Below are positions 1 to 8,542 of a DNA stretch of 33,596 nt, piece by piece. The notes under the pieces are model-generated. The model worked only from the letters and a program-made list of their open reading frames with translations, searched no databases and had not been told where the DNA came from. Position numbers and translations under genes: made by a program. This DNA is from JALONO01 sp038209965 (GTDB lineage: Bacteria; Bacteroidota; Bacteroidia; Cytophagales; Thermoflexibacteraceae): assembly GCA_038209965.1 (NCBI GenBank), contig JBBQXF010000050.1:1-33596 (forward strand), in the 5' to 3' direction. Every line of letters begins with the position of its first letter. Position 1 is the stretch's first letter.

Positions 1-830
1 AGTCCGGGGCGGTAGCCATTGGCCACGGCGGGCAGCTTGCGCATTTCCACTGGCTGCAATACGTGCGGGTGCTCGGCAAAAATGACATCGGCCCCGAGGG
101 CAAACACCAGATCTGTTATTTGTTTTTGGTATGTGCCCGGAAACCGCTGGTACTCATTGCCCCAGTGCAAGTTGACCATCACCAGTTCGGCCCCCTGGCG
201 GCGGGCCGCCATAATGTCGCGGGCCATGAGCGCCGAGTCAATCTGGTTGACCAAATACGCTTTGGCCGCCGGCACCGGAATATTGGAGAATTGGGTGTAG
301 GCCAGCAAGGCAGTTTTGATGCCCTTGATCTGGAAAAACCGGATCGAGTCCCGGTCTTTTTGGTTGTAATAAGTCCCGATCGCGGGGATTTTGCGTTTTT
401 TCAGTTCATCCAGGGTGCGGATAGCCCCAATCTCAAATTTGTCGTAAGAGTGGTTGTTGGTCGTGAAGAGGGCATCAAACCCCACTTCTTTGAGGGCATC
501 GGCGTAGGAATTGGGCGAATTGAACTGGGGGTAGCCCGAGTAGTCGGTGGTGGGGCCGGCCAGCACCGTTTCCAAATTGCCCAGGGCAAAATCAGCCGAG
601 GCGAGGTACTCCCGCACCGGCCCGTACATGGGCGCAAAGTCATAGGAACCATCGGCCTGTTTGGCCAACTGATAAACTGGCCCGTGGCACATCAGGTCGC
701 CCACGCAAGTGATCCGCACCTGCATCAGGCTGTCGGATGGGGCAGCAGTGGGACTGGGCAGGGGGGCCGTGACGCTGGAAAACAGGCCAAAGCCGAGTAA
801 GCAAACAAGGGTGGCGAAAAGCTGGTTCAT
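1..830 (-). CDS. CapA-family metallophosphatase-like protein, 5' part only
   Basis: The minus-strand frame is open from ATG at 830 to the left edge of the window, giving about 276 residues; the C-terminus lies outside. The N-terminus is a signal peptide (MNQLFATLVCLLGFGLFSS). The mature part begins with VRITCVGDLMCHGPV, the GDxM metal-binding start of PGA_cap/CapA proteins. It continues with a TNNHSYD motif (family form ANNHxxD), LHWGNEY and FAEHPHVLQPVE, matching the metallophosphatase signature motifs in order. CapA relatives are calcineurin-like enzymes tied to poly-gamma-glutamate capsule production in Bacillus, but most Bacteroidota members are single genes of unknown substrate. The protein is probably periplasmic or surface-exposed. 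It is divergent from the DUF1080 gene at 951. A weak -7-like element (TATTTTTC, 877 to 870) lies upstream. Confidence 0.88.
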   Translation of the reverse strand, partial: MNQLFATLVCLLGFGLFSSVTAPLPSPTAAPSDSLMQVRITCVGDLMCHGPVYQLAKQADGSYDFAPMYGPVREYLASADFALGNLETVLAGPTTDYSGYPQFNSPNSYADALKEVGFDALFTTNNHSYDKFEIGAIRTLDELKKRKIPAIGTYYNQKDRDSIRFFQIKGIKTALLAYTQFSNIPVPAAKAYLVNQIDSALMARDIMAARRQGAELVMVNLHWGNEYQRFPGTYQKQITDLVFALGADVIFAEHPHVLQPVEMRKLPAVANGYRPG

Positions 831-925
831 TTATCCGTAAGCTGATTGGGCAAAATGGGGGGCCATTTTGAAAAATAAGCCCGTAGTGTATTGGTGCAAT
901 CTTGCAAATCATTTCATTCTTGGCG

Positions 926-933
926 TAAATTTG
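926..933 (+). promoter_or_regulatory. Bacteroidota-type -7 promoter element (TAAATTTG)
   Basis: TAAATTTG matches the TAnnTTTG consensus. A TTG at 902-904, 21 nt upstream, can serve as the -33 element. The expected transcript start near 939 leaves about 12 nt before the ATG at 951, which supports that start over the upstream GTG at 891. Confidence 0.6.
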
Positions 934-950
934 ACGAAAATTCTCCGATA

Positions 951-1619
951 ATGATGAAAACGAGCATCAAACCGCTTCTAATTGCCGCCTTCTTTGGGGC
1001 GGCCTTTACGATGGGCCTGAAAAAAGGCAAATGGGAAAATCTTTCCTCGCTGGATCAATGGCGCAATTTTAAAAGTGAAACCCTGAAACCGCAATGGAAA
1101 CTGGACGAGGGGGCCATCTACCTGACCGAAAAGGGCGGGGGCGACATAGTGACCAAAAAAGAGTACGAAAATTTTGAACTGCAATTGGAATGGCGCATCT
1201 CTGAAGGTGGCAATAGTGGCATCATGTTCCACGTACTGGAAAATGATCAGGTAAAAACCCCGTGGAATTCTGGCCCGGAAATGCAAGTGTTGGACAATGC
1301 CAAGCACCCCGATGCCAAGATCAAGACCCACCGGGCGGGGGACAACTATGACCTCCAATCCAGCAGCGAAGAGACCGTCAAACCGGCCATGCAGTGGAAC
1401 AAAGCGAAACTGATCGTGAACCAAGGCAAAGTGGAGCACTGGCTCAATGGCAAAAAAGTGGTCGAATACCAACTGGGCAGCCCCGAGTGGGAAGCCCAGT
1501 TCCAAAAAAGCAAGTTCAAGTCTTTGCCCTTCTACGGCAAGGGCAAAAAGGGCCACATTGCGCTTCAGGATCACGGCGATAAAGTGTGGTTCCGTAAAAT
1601 CAAAATCCGGGAATTGTAA
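951..1619 (+). CDS. exported DUF1080 (3-keto-disaccharide hydrolase-like) protein
   Basis: 222 residues from the ATG at 951. A frame extension to 891 exists, but the promoter element at 926-933 lies inside it. The N-terminus (MMKTSIKPLLIAAFFGAAFTMG) is a signal peptide. The body has the hallmarks of DUF1080: ENFELQLEWRISEGGNSGIMFHV, followed by GPEMQVLDNAKHPD, a central HRAGDNYDL segment, WNKAKLIVNQGKVEHWLNGKKVVEY and the terminal GHIALQDHGDKVWFRKIKI. The family folds as a concanavalin-like beta-sandwich. Members are annotated as 3-keto-glucoside or 3-keto-disaccharide hydrolases and are abundant in Bacteroidota. The protein is likely periplasmic or secreted and may act on sugars. It forms a monocistronic unit closed by the terminator at 1650-1684. 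Confidence 0.9.
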   Translation: MMKTSIKPLLIAAFFGAAFTMGLKKGKWENLSSLDQWRNFKSETLKPQWKLDEGAIYLTEKGGGDIVTKKEYENFELQLEWRISEGGNSGIMFHVLENDQVKTPWNSGPEMQVLDNAKHPDAKIKTHRAGDNYDLQSSSEETVKPAMQWNKAKLIVNQGKVEHWLNGKKVVEYQLGSPEWEAQFQKSKFKSLPFYGKGKKGHIALQDHGDKVWFRKIKIREL

Positions 1620-1649
1620 GCCGTTTGGGTTAAATTATTTGCCTTTGCC

Positions 1650-1684
1650 CTGGTTAGGATATTGCCATCCTAACCAGTTTTTTT
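1650..1684 (+). terminator. intrinsic terminator after the DUF1080 gene
   Basis: A perfect 11-bp stem (1650-1660 with 1667-1677, core CTGGTTAGGAT) with a 6-nt loop is followed by seven T. It lies 30 nt after the DUF1080 stop. Confidence 0.88.
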
Positions 1685-1943
1685 GTGCCGACACCAATGG
1701 TAGTGTTGGCACATACTACTATTGCCAAAGTTTGGAACTTTTGGCAAGCAATCCCCCTTGTAGCGGGTGTTAACAAAGAAAATGCGATAGATTGCCCAGC
1801 CCAGCCGAAAAAAATTTGTTCTGGCATTATTTTGTCATGCCTGAGCTCAGATCGGTCTTTGTAACAACGAGGATGCACTATATAGCCAAACCCCGTAACT
1901 TATCCCTTTCTGTCCCTTTAGCCAATAACAAAATCCTAGCTCG
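1685..1943. other. intergenic stretch upstream of the caspase-like gene
   Basis: The stretch is AT-richer than neighbouring genes. It holds one imperfect inverted repeat (9-nt arms, 1695-1703 and 1716-1724, one mismatch). No convincing gene was found, nor a clear promoter for the gene at 1944. Confidence 0.45.
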
Positions 1944-2666
1944 ATGCCCAAACTTATCGCAATTGACCGACGATTGATCGGTCCAAGTTTCCGTGGCAGC
2001 GTTGGTACTGCCCGTGATTTCGATGCCGACCATTTGTTTCAGTGCGATGCCCACACGCCATTGATCAACTTTATTGACTTTGTGCAAACCCATGCCATCA
2101 GCGGTCGCCAAAATTCGCTTCAAATCTGGTGCCACGGTGGCAGTCATAACGGCCAATTGGGCTACGGGTTGGTGTTTTGCCGTGAAAACCTTATTCACTC
2201 TAATTACGGGGCGGGTAACTTGGGCCAGCTTGGATCGTTGATGGGCCGGATATCGATGACCGTGCTCAATGCTTGCGGTGCAGCCCACATCTCAAACCGG
2301 GCGGCCGCTGCCGCGGCCGATCCGAGGCATACAGATGACGATTTTGGAAACGGCCACCTATTCTGCTCCACCATGGCCCGCACCCTGGGTTCTTGGCTGG
2401 AAGCTTCCACCGAATCACAACTATTTCGTATTGACGATTTACCTAGGATTTTCTCCTCGAATTGTTATGGATCAGGCTCCTTGAATTATAGAGCTCGAGA
2501 GGGCCGCTGGGTAGTGTACAATGCTGGCGGAAATATTATTTCCGCTGCGACGATAGCCCACCCGTCTGCGGATAGAAGTACGGTGACTCGTGGCCCCGGT
2601 GGCGCCCCCCCTCCCCCTTTAGTGGAGACCTGCGACACGGGATGGATGACACCACCATCTGCGTGA
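1944..2666 (+). CDS. solitary caspase-like (CHAT/clan CD-type) protein
   Basis: 240 residues, ATG start, no signal peptide. Strand-loop pattern and motifs suggest a caspase fold: a hydrophobic strand ending in IWCHGGSHNG (candidate catalytic His64), then GYGLVFC, a helix, and ISMTVLNACGAA (candidate catalytic Cys111). The 47-residue His-Cys spacing is usual for CHAT domains. It continues with GNGHLFCSTMARTL and WLEASTESQ, a pattern I associate with bacterial caspase-like proteins. An alanine run (119-125) sits after the Cys. The last 20 or so residues (GGAPPPPLVETCDTG...) are encoded by the first copy of a C-rich direct repeat, so the original C-terminus may have been altered. No partner gene is adjacent. 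CHAT proteases often act as effectors in bacterial immunity, but that role is inference here. Confidence 0.6.
   Translation: MPKLIAIDRRLIGPSFRGSVGTARDFDADHLFQCDAHTPLINFIDFVQTHAISGRQNSLQIWCHGGSHNGQLGYGLVFCRENLIHSNYGAGNLGQLGSLMGRISMTVLNACGAAHISNRAAAAAADPRHTDDDFGNGHLFCSTMARTLGSWLEASTESQLFRIDDLPRIFSSNCYGSGSLNYRAREGRWVVYNAGGNIISAATIAHPSADRSTVTRGPGGAPPPPLVETCDTGWMTPPSA
2601..2635 (+). repeat. C-rich direct repeat, copy 1 (7-C tract)
   Basis: The unit reads GGCG, a C-tract, T, CCCCC, TTTAGTGGAGACCTG, then cGA. It forms a pair with 2679-2711. Copy 1 has seven C before the T, copy 2 has five. Copy 1 lies within the 3' end of the caspase-like gene. Confidence 0.85.
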
Positions 2667-2678
2667 TCGCCCGCCAAG

Positions 2679-2711
2679 GCGCCCCCTCCCCCTTTAGTGG
2701 AGACCTGTGAC
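2679..2711 (+). repeat. C-rich direct repeat, copy 2 (5-C tract)
   Basis: Same unit as 2601-2635, two C shorter and with T for C near the end. It lies 12 nt after the stop of the caspase-like gene. Repeat-to-repeat distance is 78 nt. Confidence 0.85.
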
Positions 2712-2899
2712 TAACTCCTGCATAACTCCGTAGAGCGCAAAGCCTTGGTTTTGCAGTGTCATTGACTTAACAGATCGAGCACTGATACAAGGTTGGCGAA
2801 AGGCTCAAAGCACCGCCCGGTCCGTTGTTCTGATGGCAATCACCCAAAAAATGTCTAATATCGCTCCTTGAACCAAGGTTTCGTTTGGCGAAACTTTCT

Positions 2900-2907
2900 T
2901 ATCTTCG
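2900..2907 (+). promoter_or_regulatory. -7-like promoter element (TATCTTCG)
   Basis: One mismatch to TAnnTTTG, 20 nt before the ATG at 2927. It overlaps the extended frame that begins with TTG at 2885, so it argues for the ATG as true start. No clear -33 element was found. Confidence 0.4.
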
Positions 2908-2926
2908 TTGCGATTATCGGCCAAAA

Positions 2927-3769
2927 ATGCTCACACTTGAAGTTCTTCTCCTCATTTTAGTTGCCTACATCCTGATCAATGTGGCGGTGTACGTAGTGCA
3001 GGAACGTTTCTTGTTTAGGCCCGAGGTATTGCCCCAACATTTTGAATACAAATACGATTCACCGTTTGAAGAATTGTTTTTTGATGTCAAACCGGGGGTG
3101 AGGATCAACGGCCTGCATTTTTTTGCCGAAGAAACCGTGGGCTTGGTCATTTATTTTCACGGAAATAGCCGGAGCATCAAGGGCTGGGGCAAATTTGCGG
3201 CCGATTTTACCCAGCATGGCTTTGATGTGGTCATGATCGACTACCGGGGGTTTGGCAAAAGCACCGGCAAGCGCAGCGAGAAAGAACTCAAAGGTGATGC
3301 CCAGTTCATCTACCAACAACTATTGGGAAAATTTCCCGAAAGCCGCATCCTGATCTATGGCCGCTCCATGGGATCAGGGTTTGCCACCAAACTGGCCTCG
3401 GCCAATTTCCCGCGCCTGCTCATTTTGGATGCTCCCTACTACAGCTTGCGCCGGGTCACCCGCCGCTATCTGCCCTTCATCCCCGTCCAGTGGGTGTTGC
3501 GCTATCCCGTGCGCACGTATTCATGGCTCAAATATGTCAAGTGCCCCGTGCGCATCTTGCACGGGACCAACGATCGGCTCATCCCCTTGGCCCAGAGCCA
3601 GGACTTGGTCAAAGTGATGCCCCACCAAGTCAAATTGTACGAAATCAAGGAAGGTGGGCACAACAACCTGCCGCTTTACAAGCAATACCACGACTCAATG
3701 GCCACAATCTTGGAAGAAGCCAAGCAGTTGCCCGACGATCGCCGTGATTTACGGGTGGATTTGTTTTGA
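2927..3769 (+). CDS. membrane-anchored alpha/beta hydrolase (Bem46/ABHD13-like)
   Basis: 280 residues from ATG 2927; the frame extends to a TTG at 2885 but a promoter-like element lies between. The N-terminal hydrophobic segment (residues 1-22, LTLEVLLLILVAYILINVAVY) is a signal anchor. The hydrolase fold follows: oxyanion region VIYFHGNSRS, DYRGFGKS, nucleophile elbow YGRSMGSG, the acid loop HGTNDRLI and the His motif GGHNNLP, so the Ser-Asp-His triad appears complete. The order and spacing match the Bem46/ABHD13-type serine hydrolases, whose substrates are mostly unknown. It is probably an inner-membrane protein with a soluble hydrolase domain. It converges with the Fic gene at 3863. Confidence 0.88.
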   Translation: MLTLEVLLLILVAYILINVAVYVVQERFLFRPEVLPQHFEYKYDSPFEELFFDVKPGVRINGLHFFAEETVGLVIYFHGNSRSIKGWGKFAADFTQHGFDVVMIDYRGFGKSTGKRSEKELKGDAQFIYQQLLGKFPESRILIYGRSMGSGFATKLASANFPRLLILDAPYYSLRRVTRRYLPFIPVQWVLRYPVRTYSWLKYVKCPVRILHGTNDRLIPLAQSQDLVKVMPHQVKLYEIKEGGHNNLPLYKQYHDSMATILEEAKQLPDDRRDLRVDLF

Positions 3770-3862
3770 GCAAAAGTGTGAAAGAGGGGATAATACCCGC
3801 TAAAATTGGTGATGGCCAGCGGTTGACCGAGGGCCGAGGCTTGGCAAAAGGAAAGCCGGAAA

Positions 3863-5257
3863 TTAGGTGGAACTGCCAACTTTTTTCAGTTCTGATATTA
3901 CTTTTCTAATAATGGTGCTAACCTGTTCCCTAACTTGCTCCTCGGTCAAATGAACTCCGTAACGGGTTTCGGTCAATGCCAAAGTCTGGTCGTTGATCTG
4001 GCAGGTGTACTGCACATTGTAATCTTTGAAATAGGCGTATAACTTAACGTATAGTTGATATTCAGGCCCATATTTGTATTCCCACAACTTATAGTATAAC
4101 CAGAACTCGCTGATTGTGTCAGTAATCATCAGCCCATTTTCCTCCTTCCTTACCCACCCCTGACAATATCCCGCCGATTCGTCAAACTCACTTATCGCTA
4201 TCCTCTGCTCACAGAGATAATCCCAATCGTAATAGGGATGATGGGCTGGGTAATTATGATCCAGAAAGCGTTGTGATCCAAAAAAAAGCTCATCAAATTG
4301 GGCCAATTTAACGATCAATGCTTTGGCCAGCGGAACAAAGGAATTTGTCAATATCTCCCGAACGGTTTTTGCTTCTTTTCTAGCTTCAATCCGTTCTTTA
4401 TCCTGCAAGTTCCTTTTGAAAAAATCGATTTCTTTGTCTAAGTCATCTGGGTCTTCAATCGCCCTGCCAGCCAGCGTGGCGAGCACGAGTTTTTGCGAGT
4501 CCAGCAGCCGGTCGGCCAGAAATTCGTAGAAAAGTTCGGCGGGGGCTCCACTGGTTTGGATTTCGGTGAGTAGCTGGTTATAAGTATCTTTCTGCGTGGT
4601 TTTGATGATCAGGGGCGGAAAACCAGCGGCAATGAGCAGTAAATTGGTGAAGATGCGGGCCGTGCGGCCGTTGCCGTCGTAAAACGGGTGGATGGCCAGA
4701 TAGTCCAACTGGAACCGAAACGCCACCCATGCTGGGTGGGGAGCGTCGTTTTTCTTCGCCATAATGGCATCCAAATCGGCATTCGTGCGGTTCAACAGGT
4801 CATGAATGGCGGCGGGGACCTCGCTGGGGGGTAAAAAATCGTTCTTTTCGCCCTGAGTAGTGATGATGATGTGGTTGGGCACTTGTTTCCAAATGCCGAT
4901 CAATGACTTTTTTTCGGGATCCATTTCGTGGATAATGGCCCGATGGATGTCTTTGATGCGTTTTTCGGATAGTCTGGCCTCATTTCGGCCCAGCTTAAGG
5001 ATTTCCCGCACTACTTCATCGTGGCCCCGCATTTCCAATACGTCTTTGAGCGGTTTCCCGTTAATCTCAACGTTACCCACCATCAACGAGCGGGTCTCGA
5101 TCATGGTGAGGGTGCCGCCCTCGTTGGCATTGGAAAAGTAATTCCAGTCAAGGCGAAATTTGAAATCGAGTTGTTTTTTGCGGTCCGCTGTCAGCGGGCC
5201 CGCCTGCCCAATCTGGGCTTGCAAAAGGTCGATGTGTGAAAGTTTCTCAGCAAGCAT
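3863..5257 (-). CDS. Fic-domain protein, class II (N-terminal inhibitory helix)
   Basis: 464 residues, ATG at 5257. The Fic active site HPFYDGNGRTAR (catalytic His190) is complete and matches HPFxxGNGRxxR. Fic enzymes usually transfer AMP from ATP to hydroxyl side chains of target proteins. Near the N-terminus, FSNANEGGTLT (residues 41-51) fits the (S/T)xxxE(G/N) inhibitory motif with Glu46, marking a class II, self-inhibited Fic. Upstream of the active site, PNHIIITTQGEKNDFLPPSEVP forms the usual target-docking flap. The C-terminal 200 residues (long helical part, then an aromatic-rich region) are not recognised and may recruit targets. It stands alone without an antitoxin gene, consistent with in-cis inhibition. 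Confidence 0.9.
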   Translation of the reverse strand: MLAEKLSHIDLLQAQIGQAGPLTADRKKQLDFKFRLDWNYFSNANEGGTLTMIETRSLMVGNVEINGKPLKDVLEMRGHDEVVREILKLGRNEARLSEKRIKDIHRAIIHEMDPEKKSLIGIWKQVPNHIIITTQGEKNDFLPPSEVPAAIHDLLNRTNADLDAIMAKKNDAPHPAWVAFRFQLDYLAIHPFYDGNGRTARIFTNLLLIAAGFPPLIIKTTQKDTYNQLLTEIQTSGAPAELFYEFLADRLLDSQKLVLATLAGRAIEDPDDLDKEIDFFKRNLQDKERIEARKEAKTVREILTNSFVPLAKALIVKLAQFDELFFGSQRFLDHNYPAHHPYYDWDYLCEQRIAISEFDESAGYCQGWVRKEENGLMITDTISEFWLYYKLWEYKYGPEYQLYVKLYAYFKDYNVQYTCQINDQTLALTETRYGVHLTEEQVREQVSTIIRKVISELKKVGSST

Positions 5258-5330
5258 TGGGTGGCTCGGTTTCCCGTTTTTATTAAAAATTTGATAGTCA
5301 ACAGATTAATACTCTATGCAAACACAAAGA

Positions 5331-8243
5331 CTATCCTTTCACCGCTCCCCAGAGCACTTCCACCGGGTGCAGGGCCCGCCGGCCGGTCCCATCTTTGATC
5401 TGGTGGCGGCAACTGGTCCCCGGGGCGGCGATGATCACTTCGGGTGCTGCCGAGCGCACCGCCGGGAACAGCACCAATTCACCCACTTGCATCGACAGTT
5501 CGTAATGTTCGTCCTCATAGCCAAAACTGCCCGCCATGCCACAACAGCCCGATGGGATCAATTGTACTTCATAATTGGGCGGCAAGGTCAACATTTTCTT
5601 GGTGGGCGTTACCGAGGCCAAAGCTTTCTGGTGGCAGTGGCCGTGCAGCTTGACCAGTCGCTTTTCGGTCGTGAACAAGGCCCCGTCAATGTGCCCCGCG
5701 TCGCGTTCACGGGCGATGAACTCATCGATCATAAAACTATTTTTGGCAATTTGCTGGGCATCAGCTTTTTGGTAGGCTGGCACCAGATCCAAGTACTCAT
5801 CGCGAAAGCTCAAAATGGCCGATGGTTCAATGCCGATGAGCGGGGTGTCGTCGGTAACCAGATTTTTGAGCAGATCCACATTGCGCATGGCAATGGATTT
5901 TGCCCGGCGCAGCAATCCCTTGGACAGAAAAGTGCGCCCACTTTCCAAATGTCGGGGAATTTCTACCGAATACCCCAATTTCTCCAGCAGTCGGATGGCA
6001 GTTTTCCCAATTTCCACATCGTTGTAGTTGGTAAATTCGTCAGCAAAAAGATAGACCTTCTTTTGGGCTTGCGCGTTTTGGGGTTGCTTGGTTTTGTTCC
6101 ACCAGGCCCGCAACGTCAGTGGGTGGAGCAGGGGCATACTGCGCTTGGTCGCGAAACCCGCCACTCCTTTTACCAACGGAGCGGTGAGGGCATTGGTGGC
6201 CAAGAAGTTGTAGGCCCACGGGGCTATGCTGCCCAAAGCCATCAGGCTGGTAAAATTGCCGATGAGTTGGGTGCGGAAGGGCACGCCATTGGCTTCATAA
6301 TATTGTTGGAGGAACTCGGCTTTCATTTTGCCCACGTCCACATTGCTGGGGCATTCCGATTTGCAACCCTTGCACGATAAACACAAGTCCATCACCTCTT
6401 TGATCTCGTCGTGGTCAAAGCGATTTTTTTTGCGAGAATTGGTCAAGTATTCGCGCAGGATGTTGGCCCGGGCCCGCGTGGTGTCGCGTTCGTTGCGGGT
6501 GGCCATGTAGCTGGGGCACATGGTACCGCCGCTCAGTTGGGTCTTGCGGCAGTCGCCCGAACCGTTGCACTGCTCCGCCGCCCGGAGGATCCCGCCATTG
6601 GCCGAAAAATCCAACACGGTAGCAAATTGGGGGGTGTCTTGGCCCGGAACGTAACGCAGGCTGGTGTTCATGGGCGGGGTGTCCACGATCTTGCCGGGGT
6701 TGAAAATATGATCCGGATCAAAGGCTTGCTTTACTTGCTTGAGCATCGCGTAGTTTTTTTCGCCCACCATTTGGCGGATATACTCGCCCCGCAGGCGGCC
6801 ATCGCCATGCTCACCGCTCAATGAACCTTGGTATTTTTTGACCAATGTCGCGATTTCATCGGCAATTACTTTAAAAAGTCGGTTACCTTCGTGGGTTTTG
6901 AGATCAATCATGGGGCGCAGGTGCAACTCGCCGCTGCCCGCGTGGGCATAGTGCACGCTGTACAGTCCGTGGGTTTTCAAAATTTCGTTGAACTCACGGA
7001 TGTAGGCCGGTAAATCCTGCACATCGACGGCCGTGTCCTCGATCACCGCCACGGGCTTGGCATCGCCGGGGATATTGGACAGCAACCCGAGGCCAGCTTT
7101 GCGCAGCGTCCAGACTTTCTTACTGTCCTCGCCCTGCACAATGGGATAATGGTAGCCCAACTGATTGATTTTTAGTGTATTAATCAACGCTTGGGCATCG
7201 TGATCCAGCGCTTCGGCAGTGTGGCGCGAAAGCTCAACCACCAAAATGGCCCCCGGATCGCCCTCCACAAAAAAGCGGTTTTGCCGCTGTTCGGGGTTGG
7301 TTTTGGTGCACTCGAGCACATAGTGATCCATCAGTTCGCTAGCACTCGGGGAATATTGCAGGGCTACCAAGTTGGCCCGCAGCGACTCGTCGATCGTGTG
7401 GCAATGCACGCACACGAGGGCTTGGTGCTTGGGCGGCAAATCCACTAAGTTCAGTTTGATTTCGGTAATGAACACCAGTGTGCCCTCCGAGCCAGCCAAT
7501 AGTTGGCAGAAATTAAAGGGCTGTTGCTCCAGTAGTTCGTCCAATGCGTAGCCAGTATTGCGCCGCCGGATACTGGCTTTGGGAAACTCCCGCCGGATCT
7601 CGGCTTGGTTGTCGGGGTCGGCCAGTAGTTGGGTCACCGATTGATAAATCTGCTGTTCCAACGGGCTGGCCACTAGCTCGCCCCGGCATTTGGCAGCCAG
7701 TTCGGCCTGATCCATGGCCTTGAAAACCACCTCGTTGCCATCGCTCAGGAGCGCGCGCACTTCCAACAAGTGATCGCGGGTGCTGCCATAAATAATGGAA
7801 TTTGATCCGCAAGAGTTGTTGCCCACCATTCCACCCATCATCGCCCGGTTGGCCGTCGACGTTTCTGGGCCAAAAAACAACCCGTGGGGTTTGAGGAACA
7901 TGTTCAGCTCGTCGCGCACTACGCCGGGCTGCGCCCGAACCCAGCGTTCAGTGGGGTTTAGCTCGAGGATCTGGCCAAAATGTTTGGACACATCCACCAC
8001 TATGCCACTGCCCACCACTTGCCCGGCCAGCGAGGTGCCAGCCGTCCGGGGGATGAGCGACGTTTTGAATGTTTTGGCAAAGCGGATGAGCCGCTGGAGG
8101 TCGGTCACCGTTTTGGGCATGGCCACTGCCAGCGGCATTTCGCGGTAGGCCGAGGCATCGGTAGCGTAGAGCGTGCGCATGGTCTGGTCGGTGAAAAAAG
8201 CTCCATCCAGTTCTTGGGCCAAGCGGGCGAGGGCGTGTTGCAT
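5331..8243 (-). CDS. FAD/Fe-S D-2-hydroxyacid dehydrogenase (GlcD-GlcF/YdiJ-type fusion)
   Basis: 970 residues, ATG at 8243. The N-terminal half is an FAD_binding_4/FAD-oxidase-C unit (VAMPKTVTDLQRLIRFAK, IPRTAGTSLAGQVVG, MMGGMVGNNSCGSNSI, GSEGTLVFITEI, SLSGEHGDGRLRG). Next come two cysteine clusters for Fe-S binding (CNGSGDCRK...MCPSY and CLSCKGCKSECPSNVDVGK). The C-terminal part is a heterodisulfide-reductase-like CCG unit (GHCHQKAL and PSGCCGMAGSFGYE). This layout joins what are GlcD and GlcF in glycolate oxidase and resembles YdiJ. It should oxidise a D-2-hydroxyacid (D-lactate, D-2-hydroxyglutarate or glycolate) at the inner face of the membrane and pass electrons to quinone through Fe-S centres. 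The exact substrate cannot be told from sequence. It is a single-gene unit with a TATCTTTG element 22 nt upstream. Confidence 0.92.
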   Translation of the reverse strand: MQHALARLAQELDGAFFTDQTMRTLYATDASAYREMPLAVAMPKTVTDLQRLIRFAKTFKTSLIPRTAGTSLAGQVVGSGIVVDVSKHFGQILELNPTERWVRAQPGVVRDELNMFLKPHGLFFGPETSTANRAMMGGMVGNNSCGSNSIIYGSTRDHLLEVRALLSDGNEVVFKAMDQAELAAKCRGELVASPLEQQIYQSVTQLLADPDNQAEIRREFPKASIRRRNTGYALDELLEQQPFNFCQLLAGSEGTLVFITEIKLNLVDLPPKHQALVCVHCHTIDESLRANLVALQYSPSASELMDHYVLECTKTNPEQRQNRFFVEGDPGAILVVELSRHTAEALDHDAQALINTLKINQLGYHYPIVQGEDSKKVWTLRKAGLGLLSNIPGDAKPVAVIEDTAVDVQDLPAYIREFNEILKTHGLYSVHYAHAGSGELHLRPMIDLKTHEGNRLFKVIADEIATLVKKYQGSLSGEHGDGRLRGEYIRQMVGEKNYAMLKQVKQAFDPDHIFNPGKIVDTPPMNTSLRYVPGQDTPQFATVLDFSANGGILRAAEQCNGSGDCRKTQLSGGTMCPSYMATRNERDTTRARANILREYLTNSRKKNRFDHDEIKEVMDLCLSCKGCKSECPSNVDVGKMKAEFLQQYYEANGVPFRTQLIGNFTSLMALGSIAPWAYNFLATNALTAPLVKGVAGFATKRSMPLLHPLTLRAWWNKTKQPQNAQAQKKVYLFADEFTNYNDVEIGKTAIRLLEKLGYSVEIPRHLESGRTFLSKGLLRRAKSIAMRNVDLLKNLVTDDTPLIGIEPSAILSFRDEYLDLVPAYQKADAQQIAKNSFMIDEFIARERDAGHIDGALFTTEKRLVKLHGHCHQKALASVTPTKKMLTLPPNYEVQLIPSGCCGMAGSFGYEDEHYELSMQVGELVLFPAVRSAAPEVIIAAPGTSCRHQIKDGTGRRALHPVEVLWGAVKG

Positions 8244-8264
8244 TACAGTAAAAAGATCAGGTCA

Positions 8265-8272
8265 CAAAGATA
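8265..8272 (-). promoter_or_regulatory. -7 promoter element (TATCTTTG) of the hydroxyacid dehydrogenase gene
   Basis: Perfect TAnnTTTG match reading leftwards, 22 nt from the ATG at 8243. The nearest TTTG (8289 to 8286) is only 13 nt away, closer than usual, so the -33 element is uncertain. Confidence 0.55.
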
Positions 8273-8470
8273 GGTCAAGCGGTCACAAAACAGGGTGGAC
8301 AGTAGCGCAAGGGGATACCCGTGCCCTGATTCACCAGATTTAGAGTTAGTCGCCTCACCCTTGATTGTTAAATAATTGGAGCAGAAATAAGGGGTTGTAC
8401 TAGGCTTTTGTTTGGCACAGCCAATACTTTGTTGGATATTAAAACTGGATGAACCCCCTTTTTGGGATCG

Positions 8471-8527
8471 AGCAGCGAAGGGAGCTCCAATCGCCCACCG
8501 GCCATCAAAGCTCCCTTCGTTGCTGCT
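8471..8527. repeat. imperfect inverted repeat / hairpin downstream of the PG-binding gene
   Basis: Arms 8471-8486 (AGCAGCGAAGGGAGCT) and 8509-8527 are complementary apart from a 3-nt bulge, with a 22-nt spacer. No T-run follows on either strand, so it is not a standard terminator. It may stabilise the 3' end of the gene that stops at 8543. Confidence 0.6.
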
Positions 8528-8542
8528 CAAGGTACCAAACAG

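Noticed and set aside
978..1574. Minus-strand open frame of 198 codons opposite DUF1080
   Set aside because: Shadow of a gene with signal peptide, promoter and terminator on the plus strand.
5316..6380. Long plus-strand open frame (354 codons) opposite the hydroxyacid dehydrogenase gene
   Set aside because: It is antisense to a gene with clear Fe-S and CCG motifs and has no family-like motifs of its own. It reflects codon bias of the real gene.
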